Of a stretch of 64,000 nucleotides of DNA, positions 1 to 9,629 are shown in pieces. Source of the DNA: an uncultured Pseudacidovorax sp. (GTDB taxonomy: Bacteria > Pseudomonadota > Gammaproteobacteria > Burkholderiales > Burkholderiaceae_C); assembly GCF_913773995.1 (NCBI RefSeq), contig NZ_CAJYES010000226.1:62001-126000 (forward strand), in the 5' to 3' direction. Position numbers and translations under genes: made by a program. The notes beneath the pieces are model-generated. The model was not told where the DNA came from. It did not search any database and was given only the letters and a program-made list of their open reading frames with translations. How positions within the stretch are numbered: the stretch's first letter is position 1; each line of letters begins with the position of its first letter.

Positions 1-1
1 G

Positions 2-64
2 GCCTTCATCGATGCGCTGCGGCGGCGCATGCACCGCCTGCCCGGATTCCGGCCCGCGGCCTGA
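2..64 (+). CDS. 3' end of a CDS truncated by window start (…AFIDALRRRMHRLPGFRPAA*)
   Basis: Open frame to TGA at 62-64; resembles the C-terminus of a LysR-type regulator but too short to assign. Confidence 0.35.
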   Translation, partial: AFIDALRRRMHRLPGFRPAA

Positions 65-182
65 GCGCCTGCAGCGCGGGCCGGGCAGGAGGTCGCCGCG
101 TGGGCGCTTTGGCAGCCATGCCGGCACCGCAACCGGCCTTCTGGCATGCTGGCGCGCTCGCTCCCCAAGACTTCGACTCCCC

Positions 183-896
183 ATGTCCAACGACCTTTCC
201 GCCTTCCCCATCACCCGCAAGTGGCCGGCCACCCATCCGGACCGGCTGCAGCTCTATTCGCTGCCCACGCCCAACGGCGTGAAGGCATCGATCATGCTGG
301 AGGAATGCGGCCTGCCCTACGAGGTGCACCGCGTGGACTTCGGGGCCAACGATCAGACCTCGCCGGAGTTCCTCTCGCTCAACCCGAACAACAAGATCCC
401 GGCCATCCTCGACCCCAACGGGCCGGACGGCCAGCCGCTGGCGCTGTTCGAGTCGGGCGCGATCCTGGTCTACCTGGCCGACAAGACCGGCCAGTTCATC
501 CCCAAGGACGCCGCCGGCCGCTATCACGCGCTGCAGTGGCTGATGTTCCAGATGGGCGGCATCGGGCCCATGTTTGGCCAGCTCGGCTTCTTCCACAAGT
601 TCGCCGGCAAGGACTACGAGGACAAGCGGCCGCGCGACCGCTACGTGGCCGAGTCCAGGCGTCTGCTGGGCGTGCTGGACAGGCACCTGACGGGCAAGGA
701 CTGGGTGCTCGGCAACGACTATTCCATCGCCGACGTCGCCATCTTTCCGTGGGTGCGCAACCTCGTGGGCTTCTACGAGGCGCGCGAGCTGGTCGGCTTC
801 GGCGAATTCACGCACGTGCAGCGGGTGCTGGATGCCTTCGTGGCACGGCCTGCGGTCGTGCGCGGCCTGGGCATTCCGGGCGCGCCCGCCAAGTAG
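183..896 (+). CDS. Glutathione S-transferase family protein
   Basis: MSNDLSAFPITRKWPATHPDRLQLYSLPTPNGVKASIMLEECGLPYEVHRVDF…; GST N-terminal thioredoxin-like fold and 'NPNNKIPAI', 'ESGAILVYLADK' motifs. Confidence 0.9.
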   Translation: MSNDLSAFPITRKWPATHPDRLQLYSLPTPNGVKASIMLEECGLPYEVHRVDFGANDQTSPEFLSLNPNNKIPAILDPNGPDGQPLALFESGAILVYLADKTGQFIPKDAAGRYHALQWLMFQMGGIGPMFGQLGFFHKFAGKDYEDKRPRDRYVAESRRLLGVLDRHLTGKDWVLGNDYSIADVAIFPWVRNLVGFYEARELVGFGEFTHVQRVLDAFVARPAVVRGLGIPGAPAK

Positions 897-900
897 ACGA

Positions 901-1233
901 TCAGCGCAGATGCAGCCGGCGCCGCACCACGGGCCGGCTGATGGCGGCAATGGCCAGGCCCGCGATGGCGGCCGAGGCGATCAGTGCGAAGGACTTGGAC
1001 ACGACCAGCCCCTTGACGGGCCGACGAATGCCTTGCTCCCGCTTGCGTGGCGGTGGGCTGACAGTCACCGACACCGGGTCGCTGGCCGGGAAGGACTCGG
1101 CAATGCCCTGGTCCAGGGCGTCCTCGTCAGGTTCGCGCTTCTCGGGCGGCGCCACCTTCTCCGCCGCCTGCGGGTCGGCGGCCGTGGGAAAGCGAAAGGC
1201 GTCGGGCTGGGTGTTCTTGTCGTCCTGGCTCAT
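901..1233 (-). CDS. Hypothetical protein with DQGIAESFPASDPVS motif and one C-terminal TM segment
   Basis: ORF MSQDDKNTQPDAFRF…; start at 1233. Confidence 0.6.
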   Translation of the reverse strand: MSQDDKNTQPDAFRFPTAADPQAAEKVAPPEKREPDEDALDQGIAESFPASDPVSVTVSPPPRKREQGIRRPVKGLVVSKSFALIASAAIAGLAIAAISRPVVRRRLHLR

Positions 1234-1415
1234 GGGGGCTCCTCGTTCCATGGGGTGTCGGTTCGTCCGCAGTGCGTGCGCGTTGCGGGCGGCTCGACCA
1301 GCGTAGCGCGCCTGCGTGCGCAGACTGTGGGACCACGCCGCGAATCGGGTAGGAACAGCGGCGCGTCCGCAACCTGCGGACACATGCGCGGCTTCCCGCC
1401 GCCGGCCGCCGGCCG

Positions 1416-1457
1416 CCCGCAGCCCGCAGCCCGCAGCCCGCAGCCCGCAGCCCGCAG
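1416..1457. repeat. Tandem heptamer repeat (CCCGCAG)x6
   Basis: Six exact consecutive CCCGCAG units read directly. Confidence 0.95.
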
Positions 1458-1540
1458 GCGACTGCACCGTCCGGGTGCGCTGGCTATAGTTCCGCGGCTC
1501 TTTCATCCCCATCCCCATCCCCAACGCCGACGGAGACACC

Positions 1541-1963
1541 ATGCGCATCTGGCAGAAGCCCATCTCGATCGAGGAACTCACCCGCAGCCACGTGGGCACC
1601 GTCGGCGGCCACATCGGCCTGGAGTTCGTGGAGATCGGCGACGACTACATCGTCGGCCGCGTGCCGGTGGACGCCCGCACCATCCAGCCCTACGGCATCC
1701 TGCACGGCGGCGTGTCGGTGGTGCTGGCCGAGACGCTGGGCTCCTGCGGCGCCCACTACTCGGTGCCCGAGAACGAGCGCACCGTGGGTCTGGACATCAA
1801 CGCCAACCACCTGCGCGCCGCTTCCAGGGGCTGGGTCACCGGCACCGCACGGCCGGTGCACCGCGGCCGCAGCACACAGGTCTGGCAGATCGAGCTGCGC
1901 AACGACGATGGCGAGCTGACCTGCGTCTCGCGGCTGACCATGGCCGTGCTGCAGCCGCGCTGA
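1541..1963 (+). CDS. Hotdog-fold thioesterase (PaaI/YdiI-like)
   Basis: …YGILHGGVSVVLAETLGSCGA…VGLDINANHL…; hotdog active-site region. Confidence 0.88.
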   Translation: MRIWQKPISIEELTRSHVGTVGGHIGLEFVEIGDDYIVGRVPVDARTIQPYGILHGGVSVVLAETLGSCGAHYSVPENERTVGLDINANHLRAASRGWVTGTARPVHRGRSTQVWQIELRNDDGELTCVSRLTMAVLQPR

Positions 1964-2058
1964 ATCGCCCCACGCCGGACCCCGCCTTTGCCCTGCCGCG
2001 GCCCAGCGAGGCCCGGCCGCGCCTTCGTCATCGACAACACACCTCCGAGGAGACACCC

Positions 2059-3351
2059 ATGAGCCTTTTCCAATGGCGCGAAGTCGCCATGACGGGCAAC
2101 ACCGTCGTCGCGCCCGATGAGCGCCTGTCCTGGCCGCAGACCGGCGCCATGGGCGTGCAGCACGTCATCGCCATGTTCGGCGCCACGGTGCTGGCGCCCA
2201 TCCTGATGGGCTTCAACCCCAACGTGGCCATCCTGATGAGCGGGCTGGGCACGCTGATGTTCTACCTACTCACCGGCGGGCGCGTGCCGAGCTATCTGGG
2301 CTCGAGCTTCGCCTTCATCGGCGTGGTGATCGCCGCCACCGGCTATGGCGGCCAGGGGCCCAATGCCAATCTGCCGGTGGCGCTGGGCGGCATCATCGTC
2401 TGCGGACTGGTGTACTTCGGCATCGGCCTGCTGGTGCAGGCCATCGGCACCGGCTGGATCGAGCGCTTCATGCCGCCGGTGGTCACCGGCGCGGTGGTGG
2501 CGGTGATCGGCCTCAACCTCGCGAGCGTGCCGATCAAGAACATGGCGGCCGGCAACTTCGACAGCTGGATGCAGGCCATGACCTTCCTGTGCGTGGGCCT
2601 GGTGGCGGTGTTCGCGCGCGGCATGCTGCAGCGCCTGCTGATCCTGGCCGGTCTGCTGCTGGCCAGCGTGGTCTATGCCGTATTGGCGAATGGCCTGGGC
2701 CTGGGCAAGCCGCTGGATCTGTCGGGCGTGGCGGCCGCGGCCTGGCTGGGCATGCCGGCCTTCACCGGCCCGCGCTTCGACACCGGCGCCATGCTGCTGA
2801 TCGCGCCGGTGGCCATCATCCTGGTGGCCGAGAACCTCGGCCACCTCAAGGCTGTCACGGCCATGACCGGCCGCAACCTCGACCCGCTGATCGGCCGTGC
2901 CTTCATGGGCGACGGCCTGGCCACCATGGTGAGCGGCGCGGCCGGCGGCACGGGTGTCACCACCTATGCCGAGAACATCGGCGTGATGGCGGCCACGCGC
3001 ATCTACTCGACCGCCGTGTTCGTGGTGGCGGCCGTCATCGCGCTGGTGCTCGGCTTCAGTCCCAAGTTCGGCGCGCTGATCCAGGCCATTCCGCTGCCGG
3101 TGATGGGCGGCGTGTCGATCGTGGTGTTCGGCCTGATCGCCGTGGCCGGCGCCAAGATCTGGGTCGACAACCGGGTGGACTTCTCGGACAACCGCAACCT
3201 GATCGTCGCCGCCATCACGCTGATCCTGGGCACGGGCGACTTCACGCTGCGCTTCGGCCAGTTCGCGCTGGGCGGCATCGGCACCGCCACTTTCGGGGCC
3301 CTGCTGCTGTGGGCCATGTTGGGCCGCAACGCAAACGCCCGGTCACATTGA
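2059..3351 (+). CDS. uraA: Uracil/xanthine permease family (UraA-like NCS2 transporter)
   Basis: [55 protein letters not shown]…; NCS2 motif regions [10 protein letters not shown] and [13 protein letters not shown]. Confidence 0.9.
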   Translation: MSLFQWREVAMTGNTVVAPDERLSWPQTGAMGVQHVIAMFGATVLAPILMGFNPNVAILMSGLGTLMFYLLTGGRVPSYLGSSFAFIGVVIAATGYGGQGPNANLPVALGGIIVCGLVYFGIGLLVQAIGTGWIERFMPPVVTGAVVAVIGLNLASVPIKNMAAGNFDSWMQAMTFLCVGLVAVFARGMLQRLLILAGLLLASVVYAVLANGLGLGKPLDLSGVAAAAWLGMPAFTGPRFDTGAMLLIAPVAIILVAENLGHLKAVTAMTGRNLDPLIGRAFMGDGLATMVSGAAGGTGVTTYAENIGVMAATRIYSTAVFVVAAVIALVLGFSPKFGALIQAIPLPVMGGVSIVVFGLIAVAGAKIWVDNRVDFSDNRNLIVAAITLILGTGDFTLRFGQFALGGIGTATFGALLLWAMLGRNANARSH

Positions 3352-3400
3352 AGGCCCGTGCGCAGCGCCGCCGGACGGTGCCGCGCCGTTAGACTTCGAA

Positions 3401-3430
3401 GGTTTCGCCGTTCTGGCGAAGCCTTTTTTT
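3401..3430 (+). terminator. Rho-independent terminator downstream of uraA
   Basis: GGTTTCGCC-GTTCT-GGCGAAGCC followed by TTTTTTT. Confidence 0.8.
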
Positions 3431-3463
3431 CATTCACCGTCTTTTTCTCTCCACCGTCCCTCG

Positions 3464-4210
3464 ATGGCCGATGCTTCCGCCGCACGCGCACGCGCGGTTT
3501 TCGAATTCAAGAGCGCCACGCTGCCCCTGGTGGCGGTGATCCTCAAGACCGCCGACCTGTCCGTGCTGACGACTGCGCTCGACGCGCAGCTGGCCGACTC
3601 GCCCGATTTCTTCGAGCAGGAGCCGGTGGTGATCGACCTCTCCCAGCTGCCCGAGGACGAGGCCGCCCGCAGCATCGACTTCAAGAAGCTGCGCACCATC
3701 CTCGCACGGCACCAGACCCAGCCTGTGGCCGTGCGCGGCGCGGATGCGCGCCACGCGCAGGCCGCGCGCGCCGCGGGCCTGGCCATCGCCGCCCTGCCCG
3801 GCCCGGCCCCCGCCCGGCCGCCCGAGCCGCCCAGCCCCGCGCCGCAGATCGTGCGCGAGGTGCCGGTGCCGCAGGGCGGCACGCTGCTGATCGACCGGCC
3901 GCTGCGCTCGGGCCAGCAGGTGTATGCCCGCGGCGGCGACGTGATCGTCACCGGCCTGGTGAGCTTCGGCGCCGAGGTCATCGCCGACGGCAACGTGCAT
4001 GTGTACGCGCCGCTGCGCGGCAAGGCCATCGCCGGGGCGCGCGGCGACACCGGCGCGCGCATCTTCACCACCTGCCTCGAAGCGCAGCTGGTGGCCGTGG
4101 CCGGCGTGTATCGCACCTCCGAAGTTGCACTGCCCGCGGACGTGGCCGGCAAGCCGGCGCAGATCCGCCTGCAGGACGACAAGCTTCTGCTGGAAGCCAT
4201 CACCGGCTGA
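3464..4210 (+). CDS. minC: Septum site-determining protein MinC
   Basis: C-terminal beta-helix …QQVYARGGDVIVTGLVSFGAEVIADGNVHVYAPLRGKAIAGA…; upstream of minD and minE. Confidence 0.95.
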   Translation: MADASAARARAVFEFKSATLPLVAVILKTADLSVLTTALDAQLADSPDFFEQEPVVIDLSQLPEDEAARSIDFKKLRTILARHQTQPVAVRGADARHAQAARAAGLAIAALPGPAPARPPEPPSPAPQIVREVPVPQGGTLLIDRPLRSGQQVYARGGDVIVTGLVSFGAEVIADGNVHVYAPLRGKAIAGARGDTGARIFTTCLEAQLVAVAGVYRTSEVALPADVAGKPAQIRLQDDKLLLEAITG

Positions 4211-4284
4211 TGGCTCCCCGCAAAAAACCCCCCATTCCCAAGCGCAACAAGCGGCGCGAAACAGTCAAAAAAGGATTCAGGCAA

Positions 4285-5097
4285 ATGACCAAGATCGTGG
4301 TGGTGACCTCGGGCAAGGGCGGCGTCGGCAAGACGACCTCCAGCGCGAGCTTCTCGTCGGGCCTGGCCCTCGCGGGCAAGAAGACGGCCGTGATCGATTT
4401 CGACGTGGGCCTGCGCAACCTGGACCTGATCATGGGTTGCGAGCGCCGCGTGGTGTACGACTTCGTCAACGTGATCCAGGGCGAGGCCAACCTGACGCAG
4501 GCCCTGATCAAGGACAAGCTGTGCGACAACCTGTTCGTGCTGGCCGCTTCGCAGACCCGCGACAAGGAGGCGCTGACGCAGGAAGGCGTGGGCCGCGTGC
4601 TGGAAGAGCTCAAGACGATGGACTTCGACTACATCGTCTGCGACTCGCCCGCCGGCATCGAGACCGGTGCGCTGATGGCCATGCACTTCGCCGACGAAGC
4701 TCTGGTGGTGACCAACCCCGAGGTGTCCTCGGTGCGCGACTCGGACCGCATCCTGGGCATGCTCAGCTCCAAGACCAAGCGGGCCAAGGACGGCGCCGAG
4801 CCGATCAAGGAGCATCTGCTCATCACGCGCTACAACCCCAGCCGCGTGGCCGACGGTCAGATGCTGTCGCTGGAGGACATCCAGGACATCCTGCGCATTC
4901 CGCTGATCGGCGTGATCCCCGAATCGGAGTCGGTGCTGCAGGCCTCGAACCAGGGCATCCCGGCGGTGCACGAGAAGGACACTGACGTGGCCCAGGCCTA
5001 CCTGGACGTGGTGGCGCGCTTCCTCGGCGAAGAGCGGCCCATGCGTTTCACCGAAGCGGCCAAGCCCGGCTTCTTCAAGCGAATCTTCGGGAGGTAA
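4285..5097 (+). CDS. minD: Septum site-determining protein MinD
   Basis: [29 protein letters not shown]…, deviant Walker A; C-terminal amphipathic [11 protein letters not shown]. Confidence 0.97.
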   Translation: MTKIVVVTSGKGGVGKTTSSASFSSGLALAGKKTAVIDFDVGLRNLDLIMGCERRVVYDFVNVIQGEANLTQALIKDKLCDNLFVLAASQTRDKEALTQEGVGRVLEELKTMDFDYIVCDSPAGIETGALMAMHFADEALVVTNPEVSSVRDSDRILGMLSSKTKRAKDGAEPIKEHLLITRYNPSRVADGQMLSLEDIQDILRIPLIGVIPESESVLQASNQGIPAVHEKDTDVAQAYLDVVARFLGEERPMRFTEAAKPGFFKRIFGR

Positions 5098-5102
5098 GGG
5101 GC

Positions 5103-5387
5103 ATGTCCTTCCTCTCCTTCCTGCTGGGCGAGAAGAAGAAGTCCGCGGCCGTCGCCAAGGAACGGCTGCAGATCATCCTGGCCCACGAGCGTGGCCTGAA
5201 CGCGCGCCGGCCCGACTACCTGCCGCAGCTGCAGCGCGAACTGCTGGAGGTGATCTCCAAGTACGTGTCGATCAAGGCCGAGGACATCAAGGTGCACCTG
5301 GAGAAGCAGGACGCGCTGGAAGTGCTCGAGGTCAAGATCGAGCTGCCGGACCTGCCCACCACCGCCTCCACGCCCGCGGCCCGCTGA
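5103..5387 (+). CDS. minE: Cell division topological specificity factor MinE
   Basis: [30 protein letters not shown]…. Confidence 0.96.
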   Translation: MSFLSFLLGEKKKSAAVAKERLQIILAHERGLNARRPDYLPQLQRELLEVISKYVSIKAEDIKVHLEKQDALEVLEVKIELPDLPTTASTPAAR

Positions 5388-5461
5388 GGCCCAGGCTTTG
5401 CGCCCGGGGCGGCTGCGGTTATCGTGGCCGCTCCCCGCAACACTCCATGGAGAGACGCCCG

Positions 5462-5980
5462 ATGGCCACCCGCAAGACCTCCTCGTCCACGTCCGCCGGC
5501 AGTGCCGGCTCGCTGCCCGATCCCATGGCCGCATTGGCGGGCATGCAGGAAGCCGCGTCCAAGTCGCTGCAGGAAATGGCACAGCGCATGCAGGGCATGG
5601 ATGTGACGGGCACCGCGGCCCTGCTGCTGGAGAACAGCCGCAAGGACATGGAGGCGATGGTCAAGGCCAGTTCGATGGCGCGCGAGGGCCTGCAGAGCGT
5701 CGTGCAGCGCCAGACCGAGATGCTCAAGCAGTCCATCGAGCAGTGGCGCGACACGCTACAGTCCATGCCCGGCCAGGACATGAAGGCCCAGCTCGGCAAG
5801 ATCGACAGCATGGGCCGCGCCAGCTTCCAGCAGGCGCTGGAGGACATCCGCGAACTGGCCGACCTCACCGCCAAGTCCCAGACCGAAGCCTTCGAGATCG
5901 TGCGCCAGCGCGTCAACGAGAACGTGGAACAGGCCCGCCAGCTGCTGGCCCAGGGCATGGACGCGCACAAGAAGCGCTGA
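5462..5980 (+). CDS. Phasin-family protein
   Basis: Helical protein: …LLLENSRKDMEAMVKASSMAREGLQSVVQRQTEMLKQSIEQW…. Confidence 0.7.
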   Translation: MATRKTSSSTSAGSAGSLPDPMAALAGMQEAASKSLQEMAQRMQGMDVTGTAALLLENSRKDMEAMVKASSMAREGLQSVVQRQTEMLKQSIEQWRDTLQSMPGQDMKAQLGKIDSMGRASFQQALEDIRELADLTAKSQTEAFEIVRQRVNENVEQARQLLAQGMDAHKKR

Positions 5981-6006
5981 GCCCGGTCAGCCGCCGAACC
6001 CATGCA

Positions 6007-6032
6007 AAAGAGCCTCCCGCGGGAGGCTCTTT
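6007..6032 (+). terminator. Intrinsic-terminator-like hairpin after the phasin-like gene
   Basis: AAAGAGCCTCCCG/CGGGAGGCTCTTT perfect 13-bp arms. Confidence 0.75.
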
Positions 6033-6195
6033 CAATTGGCAGGTAGCGAACGCAGGATCGCCGTTCGCGGCAACGTCAGCCCACAGCTGCACAGGAGGCC
6101 GCGGAGCAGGCCATACCAGCGGCTCCAGCAGAACCGGATTTGCCAGGCCGTTGGAAGCGCACCCGGCCGGGGATGGGCTGCACCAGTCGATCACC

Positions 6196-6256
6196 CGTTC
6201 GCCCTGAGCCTGTCGAAGGGCTCGCGCCCAGGCTTCGACAGGCTCAGCCCGAACGG
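6196..6256. repeat. REP-like palindromic intergenic element, copy 1
   Basis: CGTTCGccCTGAGCCTGTCGAAG…CTTCGACAGGCTCAGcccGAACG; long imperfect inverted repeat. Confidence 0.8.
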
Positions 6257-6296
6257 CCTCTGGTTCACTGACTTGCATTGGCCTGGGGGGAGCCTA

Positions 6297-7190
6297 TCAA
6301 GTCGCTGGCTTGTCGCTCAGCGCCTTCAAGTTGTCCCTCAGTTCCTTGCTCATCGGCAACCCGATGGCCTGGTTCTTCGGCGGGATCGGGCCCATGAACC
6401 ACTTGGCGTACATCTTCTCGAACTCGCCCGACTTCATGAGGCCGGTGAAGACGCCATCCACCAGTGCCTTGAACTTGGGATCGTCCTTGCGCAGCATGCA
6501 GGCATAGGGCTCCACCTGCAGGGCCTCGGCCACCACGTCCAGGCTGGCGGGGTCCTTGGCGTTGGCCTTCAGGCCGAAGAGCAGGATGTCGTCCATCGGG
6601 AAGGCCGCGGCGCGGTCGCTCTCGACCAGCAGCAGCGCGTCGGCATGGTCCTTGGCGCCGATGATGTCCATGTCCAGCTTCTTCTCCTCGTTGTACTTGC
6701 GCACGACGAGCATGTTGGTGGTGCCGGTGGTGATGGCCACCTTCTTGCCCTTGAGGTCGGCCCAGTCCTTGATGTTGGCGCTCTTCTTCACCAGCGCGCG
6801 GGTGCCGGTGTAGAAGTGGTTGATGGCGAAGGCCACGTCCTTGCCACGGGCGCTGTTGTTGGTGGTGGAGCCGCACTCCAGATCGATGGTGCCGTTGGTC
6901 AGCAGCGGGATCCGGTTGGCCGAGGTGACGGGCATCAGCGCCACCTCCAGGTTGGGCTTGTTGAGCTGCTTCTTGACCTCGGCGACGACGGCATTGCTCA
7001 GCTCCACCGCGAAGCCGATCGGCTTGCCGGGCGCCTCCAGGTAGCTGAAGGGCACCGAGGACTCACGGTAGGCCAGCGTGATCTTGTTGTCCTTCTCGAT
7101 CTTGGCGAGCGTGTCCTGGCCCTGGGCCTGGGCGGCCTGCAGGCCGGCGATGCCCAGCAGGGCAGCGGTCAGGAGGGGGGAAAGCTTCAT
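6297..7190 (-). CDS. Amino-acid ABC transporter substrate-binding protein (GltI-like)
   Basis: MKLSPLLTAALLGIAGLQAAQAQGQDTLAKIEKDNKITLAYRESSVPFSYLEAPGKPIGF…. Confidence 0.9.
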   Translation of the reverse strand: MKLSPLLTAALLGIAGLQAAQAQGQDTLAKIEKDNKITLAYRESSVPFSYLEAPGKPIGFAVELSNAVVAEVKKQLNKPNLEVALMPVTSANRIPLLTNGTIDLECGSTTNNSARGKDVAFAINHFYTGTRALVKKSANIKDWADLKGKKVAITTGTTNMLVVRKYNEEKKLDMDIIGAKDHADALLLVESDRAAAFPMDDILLFGLKANAKDPASLDVVAEALQVEPYACMLRKDDPKFKALVDGVFTGLMKSGEFEKMYAKWFMGPIPPKNQAIGLPMSKELRDNLKALSDKPAT

Positions 7191-7497
7191 GAAAGAAAAC
7201 CTTTCTGTCGAAGATGCGTGTAGAGGAAGGAAGCGAGCACGGCGGAAGAGGACGGACTCGGCGTGGACCCAAGCAAGGCGCCGGCCAGTGTGGCCGCAGG
7301 CCGGGCCTGCCGCTCATGGTTTTTTCGCGGCCGGCCATGCCCAAAGCTTATGGGGGGCTGACCGGTCCCATGAGCTGGCGGCATGGCCCTTGATGGCTTT
7401 GGCATTGGTGGCGCACGAAGGCGCTCCGTAGAGTGCGGGATAACCCTGGCAGGACTGCCTGCCCCTTCGAGCGCTGCTTCTCATCTGTCCTCACACC

Positions 7498-8736
7498 ATG
7501 CACATCTGCATCCTCGGCGCCGGCATCGTCGGCCTGGCCACCGCGTGGGAACTCCAGGCCCAGGGCCATACCGTGACGGTGGTGGATCGCGCAGCGCCCG
7601 GCAGCGGCACCAGCAGCGGCAACGGCGCGCAGCTGAGCTACTCGTATGTCGCGCCGCTGGCCGATGCCTCCATCTGGGGGCAGCTGCCGCACCTGATGTT
7701 CTCCGCCGATTCGCCATTGAAGCTGCGGCCCCAGCTGGACCCGCAGCAGTGGCGCTGGGGACTGGGCTTCATGGCCGCCTGCAACGACCGCAGCGCGACA
7801 CGCACGACGCAGGCCCTGCTGAAGCTGGCCGCTGCGAGCCGCGAGGGCTTTGAGGCCATGCGCGCGCAGCTTCAACCCGACAGCGACTTTGCCGAGGCCG
7901 GCAAGCTGGTGCTCTACGGCAGTGCCGCGGGCGTGGACGCGGCACGCCGGCAGGTGGCGCTGCAGCAATCGCTGGGCGGCGCAGCGCAGCGCGTGGTGAC
8001 GCCGGACGAAGCGGTCGCGCTGGAGCCGGCGCTGGCGGGCTATCGGAGTCGCTTTGCGGGCGCCGTCTACACCGCGAGCGAATGCGTGGCCGACTGCCTG
8101 AAGGTGTGCCAGGCGCTCGCTGCGGCCCTGCAGGCGCGCGGGGTGCAGTTGGTCACGGCCGAGGTGCAGGGCTTCGAAGCCTCGCGTGGCCGTGCAAGGG
8201 CGGTGCGTACGCGCGAGCGAGGCGCCATCGCCGCCGATGCCTTCGTGGTCGCCGTCGGCGCCGCCGCGGCGCGCTTCGGCCGCATGCTGGGCGCCTACCT
8301 GCCGGTCTATCCGCTCAAGGGCTACAGCATCACGCTGCCGGTACACGATGCGCCCGGCGCCGCGCCGGTGGTGAGCGTGACGGACACGGCGCGCAAGACG
8401 GTGTTCGCGCGCATCGGCCAGCGCCTGCGCGTGGCCGGCATGGCGGAGCTGGTGGGCGAAGACCTGCGCATTCCGCCCGCGCGCATCGCCACGCTGCAGG
8501 CGGCCACGCAGGCCGTGTTTCCGCATGCCGCGGTGGAAGCCGCCGACCCGCAGCCCTGGGCGGGCCTGCGACCGGCCACCCCCAGCGGCCTTCCGCTGGT
8601 GGGCCGTGCCGGAAGAGCGCCGGCCAACGTGCTCTTCAACGTCGGCCATGGCGCGCTGGGCTTCACGCTGGCCTTCGGCACGGCGCGCCAGGTGGCACGC
8701 CTGCTGGCCACCGGCACCGCCCTGGCACCCGCCTGA
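7498..8736 (+). CDS. dadA: D-amino acid dehydrogenase (DadA-like FAD oxidoreductase)
   Basis: MHICILGAGIVGLATAWELQAQGHTVTVVDR (Rossmann) … GAQLSYSYVAPLA … GHGALGFTLAFGTARQVA. Confidence 0.88.
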   Translation: MHICILGAGIVGLATAWELQAQGHTVTVVDRAAPGSGTSSGNGAQLSYSYVAPLADASIWGQLPHLMFSADSPLKLRPQLDPQQWRWGLGFMAACNDRSATRTTQALLKLAAASREGFEAMRAQLQPDSDFAEAGKLVLYGSAAGVDAARRQVALQQSLGGAAQRVVTPDEAVALEPALAGYRSRFAGAVYTASECVADCLKVCQALAAALQARGVQLVTAEVQGFEASRGRARAVRTRERGAIAADAFVVAVGAAAARFGRMLGAYLPVYPLKGYSITLPVHDAPGAAPVVSVTDTARKTVFARIGQRLRVAGMAELVGEDLRIPPARIATLQAATQAVFPHAAVEAADPQPWAGLRPATPSGLPLVGRAGRAPANVLFNVGHGALGFTLAFGTARQVARLLATGTALAPA

Positions 8737-8747
8737 AGCACTGGAAC

Positions 8748-8781
8748 GAACCCGCCGTGTCCGGTCGGACACGCCGGGTTC
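8748..8781. terminator. Hairpin between convergent dadA and ompW-like genes
   Basis: GAACCCGCCGTGTCCG-GT-CGGACACGCCGGGTTC, one mismatch in 16-bp arms. Confidence 0.7.
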
Positions 8782-8804
8782 AATTCACCCTTGCGAGCCT
8801 TTGA

Positions 8805-9545
8805 TCAGAAGCGGTAAGTGGCCGACAGGTAGGTCACCACCGGGTTCAGCTTGAGCCGCGCCTCGCTGGTGAGCAGTGGCAGGCCGGTCGCGGTCGTCGT
8901 GGTCAGCGTGGCCTTGGTCTTCAGCGGGATGTACGACACCGACAGCGAGATGCCCCAGTGGCGATCGAACTGCCAGGCCGCGCCCACGTTGAACACCGGC
9001 GCGAAGGAGCTGTCGAGCTTGGCCGAGGTGGCGGTGCTGAGCGGTGGGCGACCGGCCAGGCCGCCGACGGCGCTCTGCAGTCCTGGCGTCAGGCTGACGT
9101 CGCTGTACCAGACATAGGTGCCGCCCAGGCCGACGTAGGGCCGGAAGGCATCGTTGCCGTTGCCGAAGTAGTACTTGCCGAGGATGGTGGGGCTCCACTG
9201 CCGGGCCTCGCCCAGTTGGCCGACGCGGGCCAGCGTGCCTTCGCCATTAAGCTTGAACTTGGGCGGCACGCCCAGCACGCCTTCCACCGCCCAGTTCGGG
9301 TCGACGAAATAGACAGCGCTCAGGCCCAGGGTGTCGGCACTGCTGACGCCGGCGCCGGAGCCCGGCACCACGCTGGGAATGGGCGCCGTCACCGTCAGCG
9401 GCTTGCTGGAGTCGCGCGGCGAGAAATGGAGCCAGCCGGCGCCCAGTACCCAGTCGCCCGCCTGCTGGGCCAGCGCCGGCGTGGCGGCCAGGCCGCTCAG
9501 GGCGGCCAGGGTCAGAGTCTGGAGGAGTCGTTGTTGTCTCTGCAT
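8805..9545 (-). CDS. OmpW-family outer membrane protein
   Basis: …AGDWVLGAGWLHFSPRDSSKPLTV…VYFVDPNWAVEGVLGVPPKFKLNGEG…YLSATYRF C-terminal Phe. Confidence 0.88.
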   Translation of the reverse strand: MQRQQRLLQTLTLAALSGLAATPALAQQAGDWVLGAGWLHFSPRDSSKPLTVTAPIPSVVPGSGAGVSSADTLGLSAVYFVDPNWAVEGVLGVPPKFKLNGEGTLARVGQLGEARQWSPTILGKYYFGNGNDAFRPYVGLGGTYVWYSDVSLTPGLQSAVGGLAGRPPLSTATSAKLDSSFAPVFNVGAAWQFDRHWGISLSVSYIPLKTKATLTTTTATGLPLLTSEARLKLNPVVTYLSATYRF

Positions 9546-9629
9546 GGAAGAGTCCTTTGGATGAGGGATGCGTGCCGCTCACCCGCTGGACCCAGGCAGA
9601 GTCAAACAATGTGAACGACCGTTCGCTTT

